Shown here piece by piece: positions 6,410 to 13,061 of a stretch of 13,061 nucleotides of DNA (its first letter is position 1; each line of letters begins with the position of its first letter). Source of the DNA: Microcoleaceae cyanobacterium UBA11344 (GTDB lineage Bacteria > Cyanobacteriota > Cyanobacteriia > Cyanobacteriales > Microcoleaceae); the NCBI GenBank assembly GCA_003483675.1, contig DMYK01000463.1, forward strand, positions 1 to 13,061, written 5' to 3'. The position numbers were made by a program, and so were the translations under genes. The notes under the pieces are model-generated. The model saw only the letters and a program-made list of their open reading frames with translations, did no database searches and was not told the DNA's origin.

Positions 6410-6811
6410 ATGAAAACTCTCAGTGAGATCAAAGCTACCCTGCAAAATCTATTGCCCGATCTGCAAAAGCGCTATAGCATCATATATTTAGGCATATTTG
6501 GCTCCTATGTGCGTGGCGAACAAACAGCAGAGAGTGATGTAGATATTCTCATAGAATTTTCTCCTAACTTGCGGTTAGGATTGCTAACTTTCTGTGAAAT
6601 AGAAAATTACTTAAGCGATCAACTAGAAATCAAAGTTGACTTAGTTGAAAAAACAGCTCTCAAGCCGCAAATAGGACAACAGATTTTACAGGAAGTATTA
6701 TCCCTATGGCCTCAAAACGCTGATTCTGTTTCTGTACGGGCTAAGTTAGGAGCGTTAAATGTGAATGAACAGGATATTACTGATGCTGTGGAGTGGGCGC
6801 GTCAGTTATGA
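6410..6811 (+). CDS. MNT-type minimal nucleotidyltransferase (MntA-like antitoxin) fused to a second antitoxin tail
   Basis: Residues 1-95 are a minimal nucleotidyltransferase: GSYVRGE (31-37), SDVDILIEF with Asp43 and Asp45, and VDLV with Asp77 supply the usual metal-binding residues. Proteins of this kind, about 95-100 residues ending near ILQEVL, act as antitoxins by AMP-modifying a HEPN toxin (MntA/HepT). Here no HEPN gene follows. The frame instead continues through SLWPQNADSVS into RAKLGALNVNEQDITDAVEWARQL, which resembles the end of small VapB-like antitoxins that I associate with PIN_3 toxins. The TGA stop overlaps an ATG (ATGA) of a PIN-toxin start at 6808. The product therefore looks like a deletion fusion of two antitoxins. 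The catalytic part seems intact. No clear ribosome site precedes ATG 6410. Whether the fusion is functional is unknown. Confidence 0.8.
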   Translation: MKTLSEIKATLQNLLPDLQKRYSIIYLGIFGSYVRGEQTAESDVDILIEFSPNLRLGLLTFCEIENYLSDQLEIKVDLVEKTALKPQIGQQILQEVLSLWPQNADSVSVRAKLGALNVNEQDITDAVEWARQL

Positions 6812-6852
6812 TTGAGCATCCACGAGTCGTAATTGATACAAAATTGCTATAA
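6808..6852 (+). pseudogene. Remnant of a PIN-domain toxin (first 14 codons only)
   Basis: ATG 6808 overlaps the preceding stop as ATGA and reads MIEHPRVVIDTKLL before TAA. PIN-family toxins start with just such a strand, …VVIDTNVLVS…, in which the Asp is the first catalytic residue. Here the Asn after DT is Lys and the frame ends three codons later. No further PIN-like sequence follows before the next gene. The break falls inside TTGCTATA (6844-6851), which is identical to the end of the MITE-like repeat at 6284, suggesting loss of the toxin by rearrangement at such a repeat. Identification rests on 14 residues plus the ATGA overlap with an antitoxin-like tail. Confidence 0.6.
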
Positions 6853-6907
6853 GCCAATCTTGCGTATGTTATACTTTATAAGTCAAAATTTTTAGGAAAT
6901 TGCCTAA

Positions 6908-7519
6908 ATGCCTTATAGCCAATTTACTATCGAACAAATCAAGTCATCGTTTGGAATACGGCTATCCGAAAAAGTCGGAATATTTGGAAATATTCCCGAA
7001 GCTACCTACAGCAATTTTTTATCCGAAACCCTAGATTATAATATTCCACTAGCTTTAGCAATTAACTCAGAAAAATCTCGTTCTGAACTGATTATCATGC
7101 CAATACTAATTGAGCTAAGAAAACAATTCTCCAATCAAATTAGTCTATTTTCTGGGAAAGACTTTACTGTAGATTCCCAAAAAGGTTTAAACGGATTTTG
7201 CGATTTTCTGATTAGCAAATCGCCAGAGCAGCTAATCATAGAAGCACCAGTTATTGCTATAGTAGAAGCAAAAAATGACAATATAGAAACAGGCTTAGGT
7301 CAATGTATGGCAGAAATGATTGCTGCTCAGTTATTTAACCATCAAAAAGGAAATCAAGTTCAAAAAGTTTATGGAGTCATCACAACTGGTAGCCTCTGGA
7401 AATTTATGCAACTAGAAGATCAAACTATCACCATTGATTTAAATGAATACTTTTTAGGTAACGTAGGGAAAATAGTCGGGATTCTTAAAAGCTTGATTGA
7501 AACTGAAGAGCGGAATTAA
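6908..7519 (+). CDS. PD-(D/E)XK nuclease-like protein of unknown role
   Basis: This is a 203-residue protein of a kind I recall as a frequent 'hypothetical protein' in cyanobacteria. The order of motifs fits the restriction-endonuclease-like fold: Glu60 in a helix (SRSELIIMPILIELRKQF), Asp99 in GFCDFLIS, Glu120 and Lys122 in IVEAKND, then GQCMAEMIAAQLFN with Gln132. After that come KVYGVITTGSLWKFMQL and a C-terminal helix. There is no membrane segment, DNA-binding domain or partner methylase next to it. AGGAAA at 6894-6899 is a usable ribosome site and TATACT at 6870-6875 a possible -10 box. Its place beside a toxin-antitoxin remnant suggests an accessory or defence-related gene, but no function is shown. 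It converges on the minus-strand gene cluster with only 32 bases between them and no visible terminator. Confidence 0.65.
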   Translation: MPYSQFTIEQIKSSFGIRLSEKVGIFGNIPEATYSNFLSETLDYNIPLALAINSEKSRSELIIMPILIELRKQFSNQISLFSGKDFTVDSQKGLNGFCDFLISKSPEQLIIEAPVIAIVEAKNDNIETGLGQCMAEMIAAQLFNHQKGNQVQKVYGVITTGSLWKFMQLEDQTITIDLNEYFLGNVGKIVGILKSLIETEERN

Positions 7520-7551
7520 ATGCGATGTCACCAGAAACAGAGGATTGAATT

Positions 7552-9174
7552 TTATATTTTTAAGCTGTCTAATTCAAGTAAGGCTATGTTCTCTGCTTTT
7601 GCTTGTGCGATCGCATCTTTATTCTCATTCTCCAATATAATTCTACCATCCAGGCAAGTCATCAGAGTTTCCCACTGAATTTCACTTAACCGTCCAATCA
7701 GTGAAATTTCCGGCCCCTCAGAAACATCTAAATCCTCTTCCATCAACAAATTCATCGCCACGCTAGATAAAACTAGATTGGCATCTTCGTCAGAAATGTT
7801 GCTAGTATCTATCAGTAGAGTCATCTCACTTTTATCTGGGTGAGCAATAGTAGCTTTAATGACACTTGCTAAATCTTCGGCGATTAATTCTTCTGACTGG
7901 CTCCAGTCGGGAAATATAATTAGGTTGATATCTCTTAATCCGAAATCGTTACTGAGAGCCTCGACTATTCGATGCTGAGGCACTCCCTCATCTGCCCATG
8001 CGTAGTCTTTGTTAAAAGTATCAATCCACTCTTGTAACAATTTGCTGTAGTCTTCATCAGTGACTGGCAATTTTTTACCAGGACATATTTTCGGGATTAA
8101 TTCAGTTTGGACAAATAATTTTAACTGGGGATGCCAGCCGTATCGCTCCACCGTATATAAGATTGAGCGAACCGCTTTGAAATACTGTTCTGTTCTTTGT
8201 AGAATAAAAGTCCTTACATAGCCTAAATAGTAATTAAAATCAATCACAATTGGTTGGTGAAAATCTCGACGTGCTTCCGAAAAACTTTTTGTGAAAGCAG
8301 TGTAAATACATTCAATTAAGTGTTCCACTGGTACATCTGTCATCTCTAAAATTTGTTCAGATGAAAGTCCCCAATGCTCAAAATCATGTGCAATGGAACC
8401 ATAGGCAGATGTCGATCGTGACAATAACTGAATCATTGGTAATGGTTTAGCCCAGTCTGTAAGAGCTATTTGGGTGATGCCACTTGAACAGCCAATAAAA
8501 AGGTGACAATATTTAGTCAATTCAGCAGTTTCCCTCATGGTAAGAGTGCTACCATCAATAATTCCGGGATTTCCTTGAGCAATTGGAAAATTTGATGAAA
8601 GAATAACTTGGCAATCTGGCAGCAGAGAAATTATCCCTTGAGCTACATATAAAGCATAGTTCGGTGTAACAAAAGACTGACCGCTTTTTGATGCACATTC
8701 AAACAAAATTACCTGACTAGATTGCTGTAAATTATGCTTTTCGGCAAAAGTTTGGACTTTTTCAACTTCATTGCTTCGCAGTCGTAAAATATTCTGTATC
8801 GGTACAGTTATCGGCTTTGGATAAGCTCGAAAAATAGATGGTCTAACAGTACCATCATAATTGTGAAAATTATTGGGATAAATTTGGGTCAAAAATATTT
8901 CATCGAACTCCCCCCGCCATAAACGAGCTTTTGCTTCGTTTTCAAAATCATACCAAGCGGCTGCCATATCCGCCCAACCAACTAAAGGAATTTCCCAAAT
9001 TTCATCAACAAATGGGTTTTCTTCAACTGTCCCTTTACAAATAGATGAAATCGCCCAAGTCAGATGGCAATTTGGATAATCCTGCTTGATTTGTCGAGCC
9101 AATATAGTCGTATAGAGACAATCCCCATTTGAGCCAAGTTGACCAAGTAGGATTCGCTTACCGTAATTAATCAT
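7552..9174 (-). CDS. Glycosyltransferase family 9 (heptosyltransferase)-like protein with an extra C-terminal module
   Basis: The N-terminal part (numbering from the GTG at 9186) begins with a GT-B Rossmann strand and loop, RILLGQLGSNGDCLYTTILARQIKQDYPNCHLTW (about 11-44), as in ADP-heptose/LPS heptosyltransferases. The second lobe shows VILFECASKSGQSF (159-172) and the donor-site region CHLFIGCSSGITQIAL (227-242). Residues about 418-525 form a separate module (INLIIFPDWSQSEELIAEDL, TLLIDTSNISDEDANLV, EISLIGRLSEIQW, RIILENENK) that I recall from other cyanobacterial glycosyltransferases and FkbM-type proteins; its role is unknown. The start is chosen at ATG 9174 (MINYGKRILL, 540 residues); GTG 9186 would add four residues. 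It lies 33-45 bases after the methyltransferase fusion gene, so the two are likely co-transcribed. It probably adds a sugar to a surface glycan; donor and acceptor are unknown. A HIP1 octamer lies in its 3' end (7607-7614). Confidence 0.75.
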   Translation of the reverse strand: MINYGKRILLGQLGSNGDCLYTTILARQIKQDYPNCHLTWAISSICKGTVEENPFVDEIWEIPLVGWADMAAAWYDFENEAKARLWRGEFDEIFLTQIYPNNFHNYDGTVRPSIFRAYPKPITVPIQNILRLRSNEVEKVQTFAEKHNLQQSSQVILFECASKSGQSFVTPNYALYVAQGIISLLPDCQVILSSNFPIAQGNPGIIDGSTLTMRETAELTKYCHLFIGCSSGITQIALTDWAKPLPMIQLLSRSTSAYGSIAHDFEHWGLSSEQILEMTDVPVEHLIECIYTAFTKSFSEARRDFHQPIVIDFNYYLGYVRTFILQRTEQYFKAVRSILYTVERYGWHPQLKLFVQTELIPKICPGKKLPVTDEDYSKLLQEWIDTFNKDYAWADEGVPQHRIVEALSNDFGLRDINLIIFPDWSQSEELIAEDLASVIKATIAHPDKSEMTLLIDTSNISDEDANLVLSSVAMNLLMEEDLDVSEGPEISLIGRLSEIQWETLMTCLDGRIILENENKDAIAQAKAENIALLELDSLKI

Positions 9175-9219
9175 AGAATTTTTCACCAGTATTATTGAAA
9201 AACAGGAGTTTGAGAGAGA

Positions 9220-10956
9220 CTAATTTTTCTGAAAAACCAGCATTCCAAAGGTATAGCTGATATTTTTTCCCGGAGAGAAGTAACCAGGTTTGATTACTGC
9301 ATCTCCCAAAGACCAATCTACAGGCTCAACTAGATTTAAGCCACAATTTTTACATTCTTCTATCAATCTTTTCGTATCATTTTCATCCAAGGGATTCCAG
9401 AGTCTATCATAAAGTTTAAAATCTGGTTTGAGTTTTGGTGTCCAATAATCAAAAGTTACATACAATTTGCCATTTTCTATCAAAAGTCGAGAAACTTCTG
9501 TGGCAAATTTTTTGAAGTCTACTTCATGTTCTATAACAGAAAGACAAGTTATATTCGTGAAGTAATTATCGGGAAGTTTGGTATCCATGAGATCGCCAAT
9601 CATATACTTAACTTCTTCCAGAGGAACATCAGGAGGTTGAAGGTCAATCCCATATTTTTCACCTTGAACATTTTTCAAAACAGCATTCTTTAAAATATAA
9701 GAGTCGGAACTCCCCATGTCTAAAAGATTACCGTCTGATAAATCAAAGATGATGTGAGCGATATCCCAATCTTTACAGACAAGATTATGGGAAGCATAGC
9801 CATTTCTATGTAGATAATCAGTACATTTATAGATTTCATCTCGGAATTTCAAGAACTTGCATACAGATGGTTTAGAAGATGTGGCTATCTCTGATTTATT
9901 AGCGAGATTAGCACTCCCGCGAGGTTTCCGATTTTTGTTACCTTTAATTTGAGTTTTACCATTGCTCAAATATATATTATTACTGCTTATGTAGTCTCGA
10001 AGACGATTTACTATTGGCAAATTTTCTAGTCCGTACTTTACCAGTTCAGGATTTTGAGCTAAACTCTCAACAATATTATCCGCAAAGTTATAATTTAGGT
10101 CATTGCCATAATTTAGAGTAAGATACTCCAGAAGCTCTAGGGCATAATCAGTATAGTCCATGACATCAGCTATACAAGCCAGCTTAAAAATTCGCTCAGG
10201 TGTCTGTAAATGTGTATTTAAGTTGGGGCGAATCAAATCGCGGAGATAAAAAGCATCAGCCCATACTAATGATCCAGGACGATTTGAGGAAGTGATTGGT
10301 GAGGTTGTACGAACTGCACGCCCCGTACTAACAATTAAATCAAACAATGTAAAGTTCTGGTTTCTAAGATAAATATCTAAATCGCCAAATAGAGGTTGGT
10401 TGACGTATATATCAGTAAACTCTACTTCACTATAAACTGCGAGAATGCTCCGGCTTAAAATTTCAGAAGCTCCTTCTAAAACTGAAAGTTCTCCCCCCCG
10501 AACATCAAGGTGAATGAAGTCAATTTCTTTAATGTTTTCCGAATTGCAAAAAGTATCTAAAGTTGTTGTTTCAATTTCTACAGAACGCTCTAATTCAATC
10601 AGGTTTATATACCCATTAAACCGCTGCATATATGACTCATTGGGCGGATACAAAGAACTACATCCGGGATATTTAGTTACATAAAGTGTTTGTTTTCCGA
10701 CTGTATTCCAAAGAGCTAAGGGAATATGAGACTCAGCCCAATTTACTTGTCTAGCTTCAATTTCTGTGTTAGCTAAATTACAAGCTTCTTCGTCAGCATC
10801 AAATCCCAAGATAGTTAAATTAGGTGCAAACAGATGCCAGCCTTTACTGGCATAGTCATCTTCATTCACTATTTTGCGTGAGCCAACAATACATATTGTC
10901 ATGTGAATTTTATCTAAATGACCACTTTGCTTTAGGCTGGACAAGAAAAACGACAT
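9220..10956 (-). CDS. FkbM-family methyltransferase fused to a second class I SAM methyltransferase
   Basis: This is a 578-residue two-domain protein. Domain 1 (about 20-240) is FkbM-like: ILGFDADEEACNLAN (49-63), TTLDTFC (131-137), IDFIHLDVRGGELSVLEGA (145-163) and a closing ADAFYLRD. FkbM enzymes are O-methyltransferases acting on sugars and polyketides. A helical part (about 250-325) and a polar Lys/Asn/Ser linker (about 333-364) follow. Domain 2 (about 365-578) is a Methyltransf_11-type domain: GNLLDMGSSDSY (409-420) as motif I, YGIDL (435-439), GDLMDTKLPDNYFTNITCLSVIEHEVDF and a final GMLVFQKN. Motif I has the atypical DMGSSDS in place of DxGxGxG. AGAGG seven bases before the ATG supports the start. 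It sits 33-45 bases ahead of the GT9-like gene and 141 bases after the C-methyltransferase gene. Two methylations of one glycan are a reasonable guess. Confidence 0.82.
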   Translation of the reverse strand: MSFFLSSLKQSGHLDKIHMTICIVGSRKIVNEDDYASKGWHLFAPNLTILGFDADEEACNLANTEIEARQVNWAESHIPLALWNTVGKQTLYVTKYPGCSSLYPPNESYMQRFNGYINLIELERSVEIETTTLDTFCNSENIKEIDFIHLDVRGGELSVLEGASEILSRSILAVYSEVEFTDIYVNQPLFGDLDIYLRNQNFTLFDLIVSTGRAVRTTSPITSSNRPGSLVWADAFYLRDLIRPNLNTHLQTPERIFKLACIADVMDYTDYALELLEYLTLNYGNDLNYNFADNIVESLAQNPELVKYGLENLPIVNRLRDYISSNNIYLSNGKTQIKGNKNRKPRGSANLANKSEIATSSKPSVCKFLKFRDEIYKCTDYLHRNGYASHNLVCKDWDIAHIIFDLSDGNLLDMGSSDSYILKNAVLKNVQGEKYGIDLQPPDVPLEEVKYMIGDLMDTKLPDNYFTNITCLSVIEHEVDFKKFATEVSRLLIENGKLYVTFDYWTPKLKPDFKLYDRLWNPLDENDTKRLIEECKNCGLNLVEPVDWSLGDAVIKPGYFSPGKNISYTFGMLVFQKN

Positions 10957-11066
10957 ATTTAAGCCTCTGAATTTAATTAACCTTAAATCTGAATCTAAAT
11001 AGAGCTAACTATCTAAATCTTATTACATTACCGTTGTGAAAACTGTGACGAATAAAGCAATGTGTC

Positions 11067-11095
11067 ATAAATACCCTGGGCTGTTTGGTATTTAT
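11067..11095 (-). other. AT-rich hairpin just after the C-methyltransferase gene
   Basis: ATAAATACC (11067-11075) pairs with GGTATTTAT (11087-11095) around an 11-base loop, immediately downstream of the minus-strand stop codon. It has no T-run, so it is at best a weak terminator or a processing/attenuation site inside the operon. Apart from this the 141-base gap to the next gene shows nothing else I can name. Confidence 0.35.
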
Positions 11096-11097
11096 AG

Positions 11098-12357
11098 TTA
11101 GTATTTAAGAATTTCAATGTTTGGGAGAGGGAATATCATCCCTATTCCTTTATTCAAAGATTCTTGCTCGCGTTTGATAAATTCTTCTTTGAAGTGCCAA
11201 GGTAAGACTAGATAATAATCCGGGTGCATAGCCCTTGACTCCTCTTCACTGACAATGGGAATATCAGTACCCAGAGTATAAGCGCCATATTTATCTGGGT
11301 TTCTCTCCGCAGCAACATCTATAATTCGATGATCAATTCCACACCATTGTAATATAGTATTGCCTTTGGTTGAAGCACCGTATAGATGAATCGTCTTCCC
11401 TTCTTTTTTCAATTTTTTAAGTAAAGAATTCAGTTCTTCTTTATGTACGTTTATACGGTCTTGAAAATTTTTGTATGGTTTATCAGTATCTAGCTCCATA
11501 TCAAATTCTTCTTGACGCAACAGATTGATGCGCTGCAAAGCTTCTTTGTTCTTAAATGCAAAGTTATCAATATGTGTCGCATAACAGCGAATACTGCCAC
11601 CGTTGATGTTATTGATTACAGCATCTACTATCTTCAGTTCTGCTTGTTTCAGAATATACTCCAACACTGCCAAGCTGTAATATTCCAAATGCTCGTGGCA
11701 AATAGTGTCATAAGAATTCATTCTTAGCATTGATGGCATATATGACATTTCTAATATCCATACTCCATCAACAGCTAACAATTTTTTAATTTCTTGGCAG
11801 AACCGGACAGGATTTTCAAGGTCGTAAAACATCGCGATAGATGTAATGATATCAAATTTTTCGCCTTTCAGGAGTGTAATGAGTTCTTCCGAAGGAAAAA
11901 TATCTTGAATAACAGTAATATCTCCCGTGATTTCTTGAGCTAAGTCAGACGGATCTACTCCAAATTTGATAAATTCTTCTGGATAGCACTTGAGCAAAGT
12001 GCCGTCATTGCAACCAATGTCCAAGACAAGGGCTTTGTCTTTGCCGATTAGCGATGAAGCCTCTTCTGCAATTGCCTGCAAGTGACTTCGCATAGTCTGA
12101 TTTGTACCGGAACGATACCAGTAGGCGGAATATAAAACTTCTGGCGGAACAGTATGTTCCATCTGAAGTAAACCGCAGGCTTTTTCGTCTTTCAGCGGAT
12201 CACAGCGCACGAGAGAAAGAGGAATTTTTCTGAGTGGCGGTTCTTCTTTGCCGGGTTTGATGAATGAACCTTGCAGATGCTGCTCACCTAGATTGATGAC
12301 ATTTGTAAGAGCTGAAGAACCGCAGACACGGCAAGTTTTGCGATGGATTAGATGCAT
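11098..12357 (-). CDS. Sugar C-methyltransferase-like SAM methyltransferase (NovU/TylC/TcaB9 type)
   Basis: Enzymes of this type C-methylate NDP-keto-deoxysugars, or act as related methyltransferases. Three domains in order are visible. An N-terminal zinc-binding domain has CRVC (Cys9, Cys12) with Cys52 and Cys61. A central SAM-binding domain has ALVLDIGCNDGT (109-120), FGVDPSD (132-138) and FDIITSIAMFYDLENP (168-183). A C-terminal domain has IHLYGASTKGNTILQW (323-338) and DYYLVLPWHFKEEF (380-393). The active-site region SYDTICHEHLEYYSL (215-229) keeps Glu222 and His223, but the Tyr described two residues before the Glu in TcaB9 appears to be Cys220. The 419-residue length is normal. AAGGGA before the ATG supports the start. 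It is the first gene of the minus-strand set, so it likely methylates a sugar that the downstream glycosyltransferase or its partners use. The exact substrate is not readable. Confidence 0.85.
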   Translation of the reverse strand: MHLIHRKTCRVCGSSALTNVINLGEQHLQGSFIKPGKEEPPLRKIPLSLVRCDPLKDEKACGLLQMEHTVPPEVLYSAYWYRSGTNQTMRSHLQAIAEEASSLIGKDKALVLDIGCNDGTLLKCYPEEFIKFGVDPSDLAQEITGDITVIQDIFPSEELITLLKGEKFDIITSIAMFYDLENPVRFCQEIKKLLAVDGVWILEMSYMPSMLRMNSYDTICHEHLEYYSLAVLEYILKQAELKIVDAVINNINGGSIRCYATHIDNFAFKNKEALQRINLLRQEEFDMELDTDKPYKNFQDRINVHKEELNSLLKKLKKEGKTIHLYGASTKGNTILQWCGIDHRIIDVAAERNPDKYGAYTLGTDIPIVSEEESRAMHPDYYLVLPWHFKEEFIKREQESLNKGIGMIFPLPNIEILKY

Positions 12358-12401
12358 TGGATTCCCTTAAAAAACTTCAGTTGTAATGTTTATATCTGCC
12401 C

Positions 12402-12797
12402 TTACTTCTTCCCCTTCACCTGCCCCAACAATACCTTATAATCAGCCCGATCGGGATTCAGCTTCACCAACTTCTCCAAAGGCTCGATCGCCCCCACCCG
12501 ATTATCCATCTCCAACCGCACATTTGCCAACCCCTCCAGAGCCGTCTGATTCTGCGGTTCCCGCTGCAAAACGGTGACATATCCCCGTTCCTTAGCCGCC
12601 AGCAAAGACTCCTGGGAAACCGCCACCGGCGCCTGCTTTTGCTGGTGCTGACTGCTCAAACCGCTGCTGAACAGACTGACAATACCAAAAATTGCCGAAC
12701 CCCCAAACCCAACCATTGACACTAACGCAAAAATCTGCTTAATTCGATCGCCCTTACGAACCCGACTATCACTAGATTTTTTCTGTGTACTTTCCAT
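12402..12797 (-). CDS. Small membrane-anchored TPR protein
   Basis: From ATG 12797 the product has 131 residues. The start is chosen because AAAGGA lies seven bases upstream; a GTG at 12830 would add 11 residues. A polar basic head (MESTQKKSSDSRVRKGDRIK) precedes one hydrophobic segment (IFALVSMVGFGGSAIFGIVSLF), then a Gln/Ala/Ser linker and about two TPR-like helical hairpins (ERGYVTVLQREPQNQTALEGLANVRL and GAIEPLEKLVKLNPDRADYKVLLGQV). It is therefore likely anchored in the cytoplasmic or thylakoid membrane with the TPRs as a protein-binding part. I recall similar cyanobacterial proteins without assigned function. Two HIP1-like CGATCGC sites and a higher G+C content than the neighbouring glycan genes suggest a native core gene, so the left-hand cluster may have been added beside it. 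It lies 44 bases after the C-methyltransferase start on the same strand and could be its upstream operon partner. Confidence 0.75.
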   Translation of the reverse strand: MESTQKKSSDSRVRKGDRIKQIFALVSMVGFGGSAIFGIVSLFSSGLSSQHQQKQAPVAVSQESLLAAKERGYVTVLQREPQNQTALEGLANVRLEMDNRVGAIEPLEKLVKLNPDRADYKVLLGQVKGKK

Positions 12798-12830
12798 CGC
12801 TAATCCTTTGCCTAGACGGTTTCCAGGCAC

Positions 12831-13061
12831 TCACAAAGCGCCTATATCTAGAATGCCCAAGTTCGATCGCAAAACGATCGCCCCTCACCGATTTAAAATT
12901 TGAGATTCGACCGCATAACACAAAATTTGATATTTGTCAAGGACTTCAACTAAGAATTTAGCTGAGAATTAGAAGTGCGATCGACGGGCGTGAAGTGCGA
13001 TCGCACCCCTGCATCTTTAGCCGTTATCCTATGACAATTTTCCAAACTGCTCTCGATAACG
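12831..13061. other. Intergenic stretch with HIP1-type sites up to the right edge
   Basis: This contains several CGATCGC sites, one full HIP1 octamer GCGATCGC (12998-13005) and a 12-base direct repeat GAAGTGCGATCG at 12972-12983 and 12992-13003. CGTTATC (13022-13028) and GATAACG (13055-13061) form a 7-bp inverted repeat at the very edge. An ATG at 13031 opens ten codons (MTIFQTALDN) that run off the window. It could be the start of a gene, but it lacks a ribosome site and cannot be judged. Upstream promoter elements of the TPR gene must lie in the left part, but no clear hexamers were recognised. Confidence 0.5.

Noticed and set aside
12386..12577. Pro/Ser-rich plus-strand frame opposite the TPR gene
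   Set aside because: The Pro/Ser-rich composition comes from reading the complement of a real gene with clear TPR and membrane segments and a ribosome site.
12972..13005. CRISPR-like array
   Set aside because: There are only two 12-base units with an 8-base gap, built on HIP1 sequence; unit and spacer are too short.
13031..13061. Start of a new gene (MTIFQTALDN) at the right edge
   Set aside because: There are only ten codons, no ribosome site and no recognisable motif; it cannot be supported from this window.

Overview
The window looks like chromosomal DNA of a filamentous cyanobacterium, probably an Oscillatoriales (Microcoleus, Kamptonema or Oscillatoria type). Evidence: octamer GCGATCGC (HIP1) sites, a low-to-moderate G+C content, a cyanobacterial type IV pilin, a SPINDLY-like O-GlcNAc transferase, a zinc-ribbon-less TnpB of a type I associate with cyanobacteria, and small dispersed palindromic repeats. 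Genus assignment is inference; no rRNA or other marker gene is present.

Region 1 (1-3185) is one class I SAM-dependent methyltransferase gene cut in two. Its N-terminal part (start lies off the left edge) runs to about base 523 and its C-terminal part resumes at about base 2616. Between them sits an IS200/IS605-type element with divergent genes: a tnpA (minus strand) broken by what looks like a single extra base, and an intact-length tnpB (plus strand) behind a perfect consensus sigma70-type promoter. The two ends carry a 15/16-bp direct repeat and several hairpins.

Region 2 (3186-6259) holds a major type IV pilin (pilA-like) with a strong ribosome binding site and a strong factor-independent terminator, followed on the same strand by a TPR plus GT41 (SPINDLY/OGT-like) glycosyltransferase. 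The pairing suggests glycosylation of pili or another surface protein.

Region 3 (6260-7519) is a small accessory patch: a MITE-like inverted repeat, a MNT-type nucleotidyltransferase antitoxin fused to the tail of a second antitoxin, a 14-codon remnant of a PIN-domain toxin overlapping it by ATGA, and a standalone PD-(D/E)XK-like protein.

Region 4 (7552-12357, minus strand) is a three-gene set read from right to left: a NovU/TylC-type sugar C-methyltransferase, a fusion of an FkbM methyltransferase with a second class I methyltransferase, and a GT9/heptosyltransferase-like protein with an additional C-terminal module. It looks like a surface glycan decoration module, and together with pilA and the OGT-like gene it makes the neighbourhood a plausible surface-glycosylation locus.

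Region 5 (12358-13061) contains a membrane-anchored small TPR protein (minus strand) and a HIP1-containing intergenic stretch up to the right edge.

I found no tRNA, rRNA, CRISPR array or recognisable riboswitch. The most notable observations are the toxin-antitoxin scar with fused antitoxins, the IS605-type interruption with a zinc-ribbon-less TnpB, and the pilin/OGT/methyltransferase neighbourhood.
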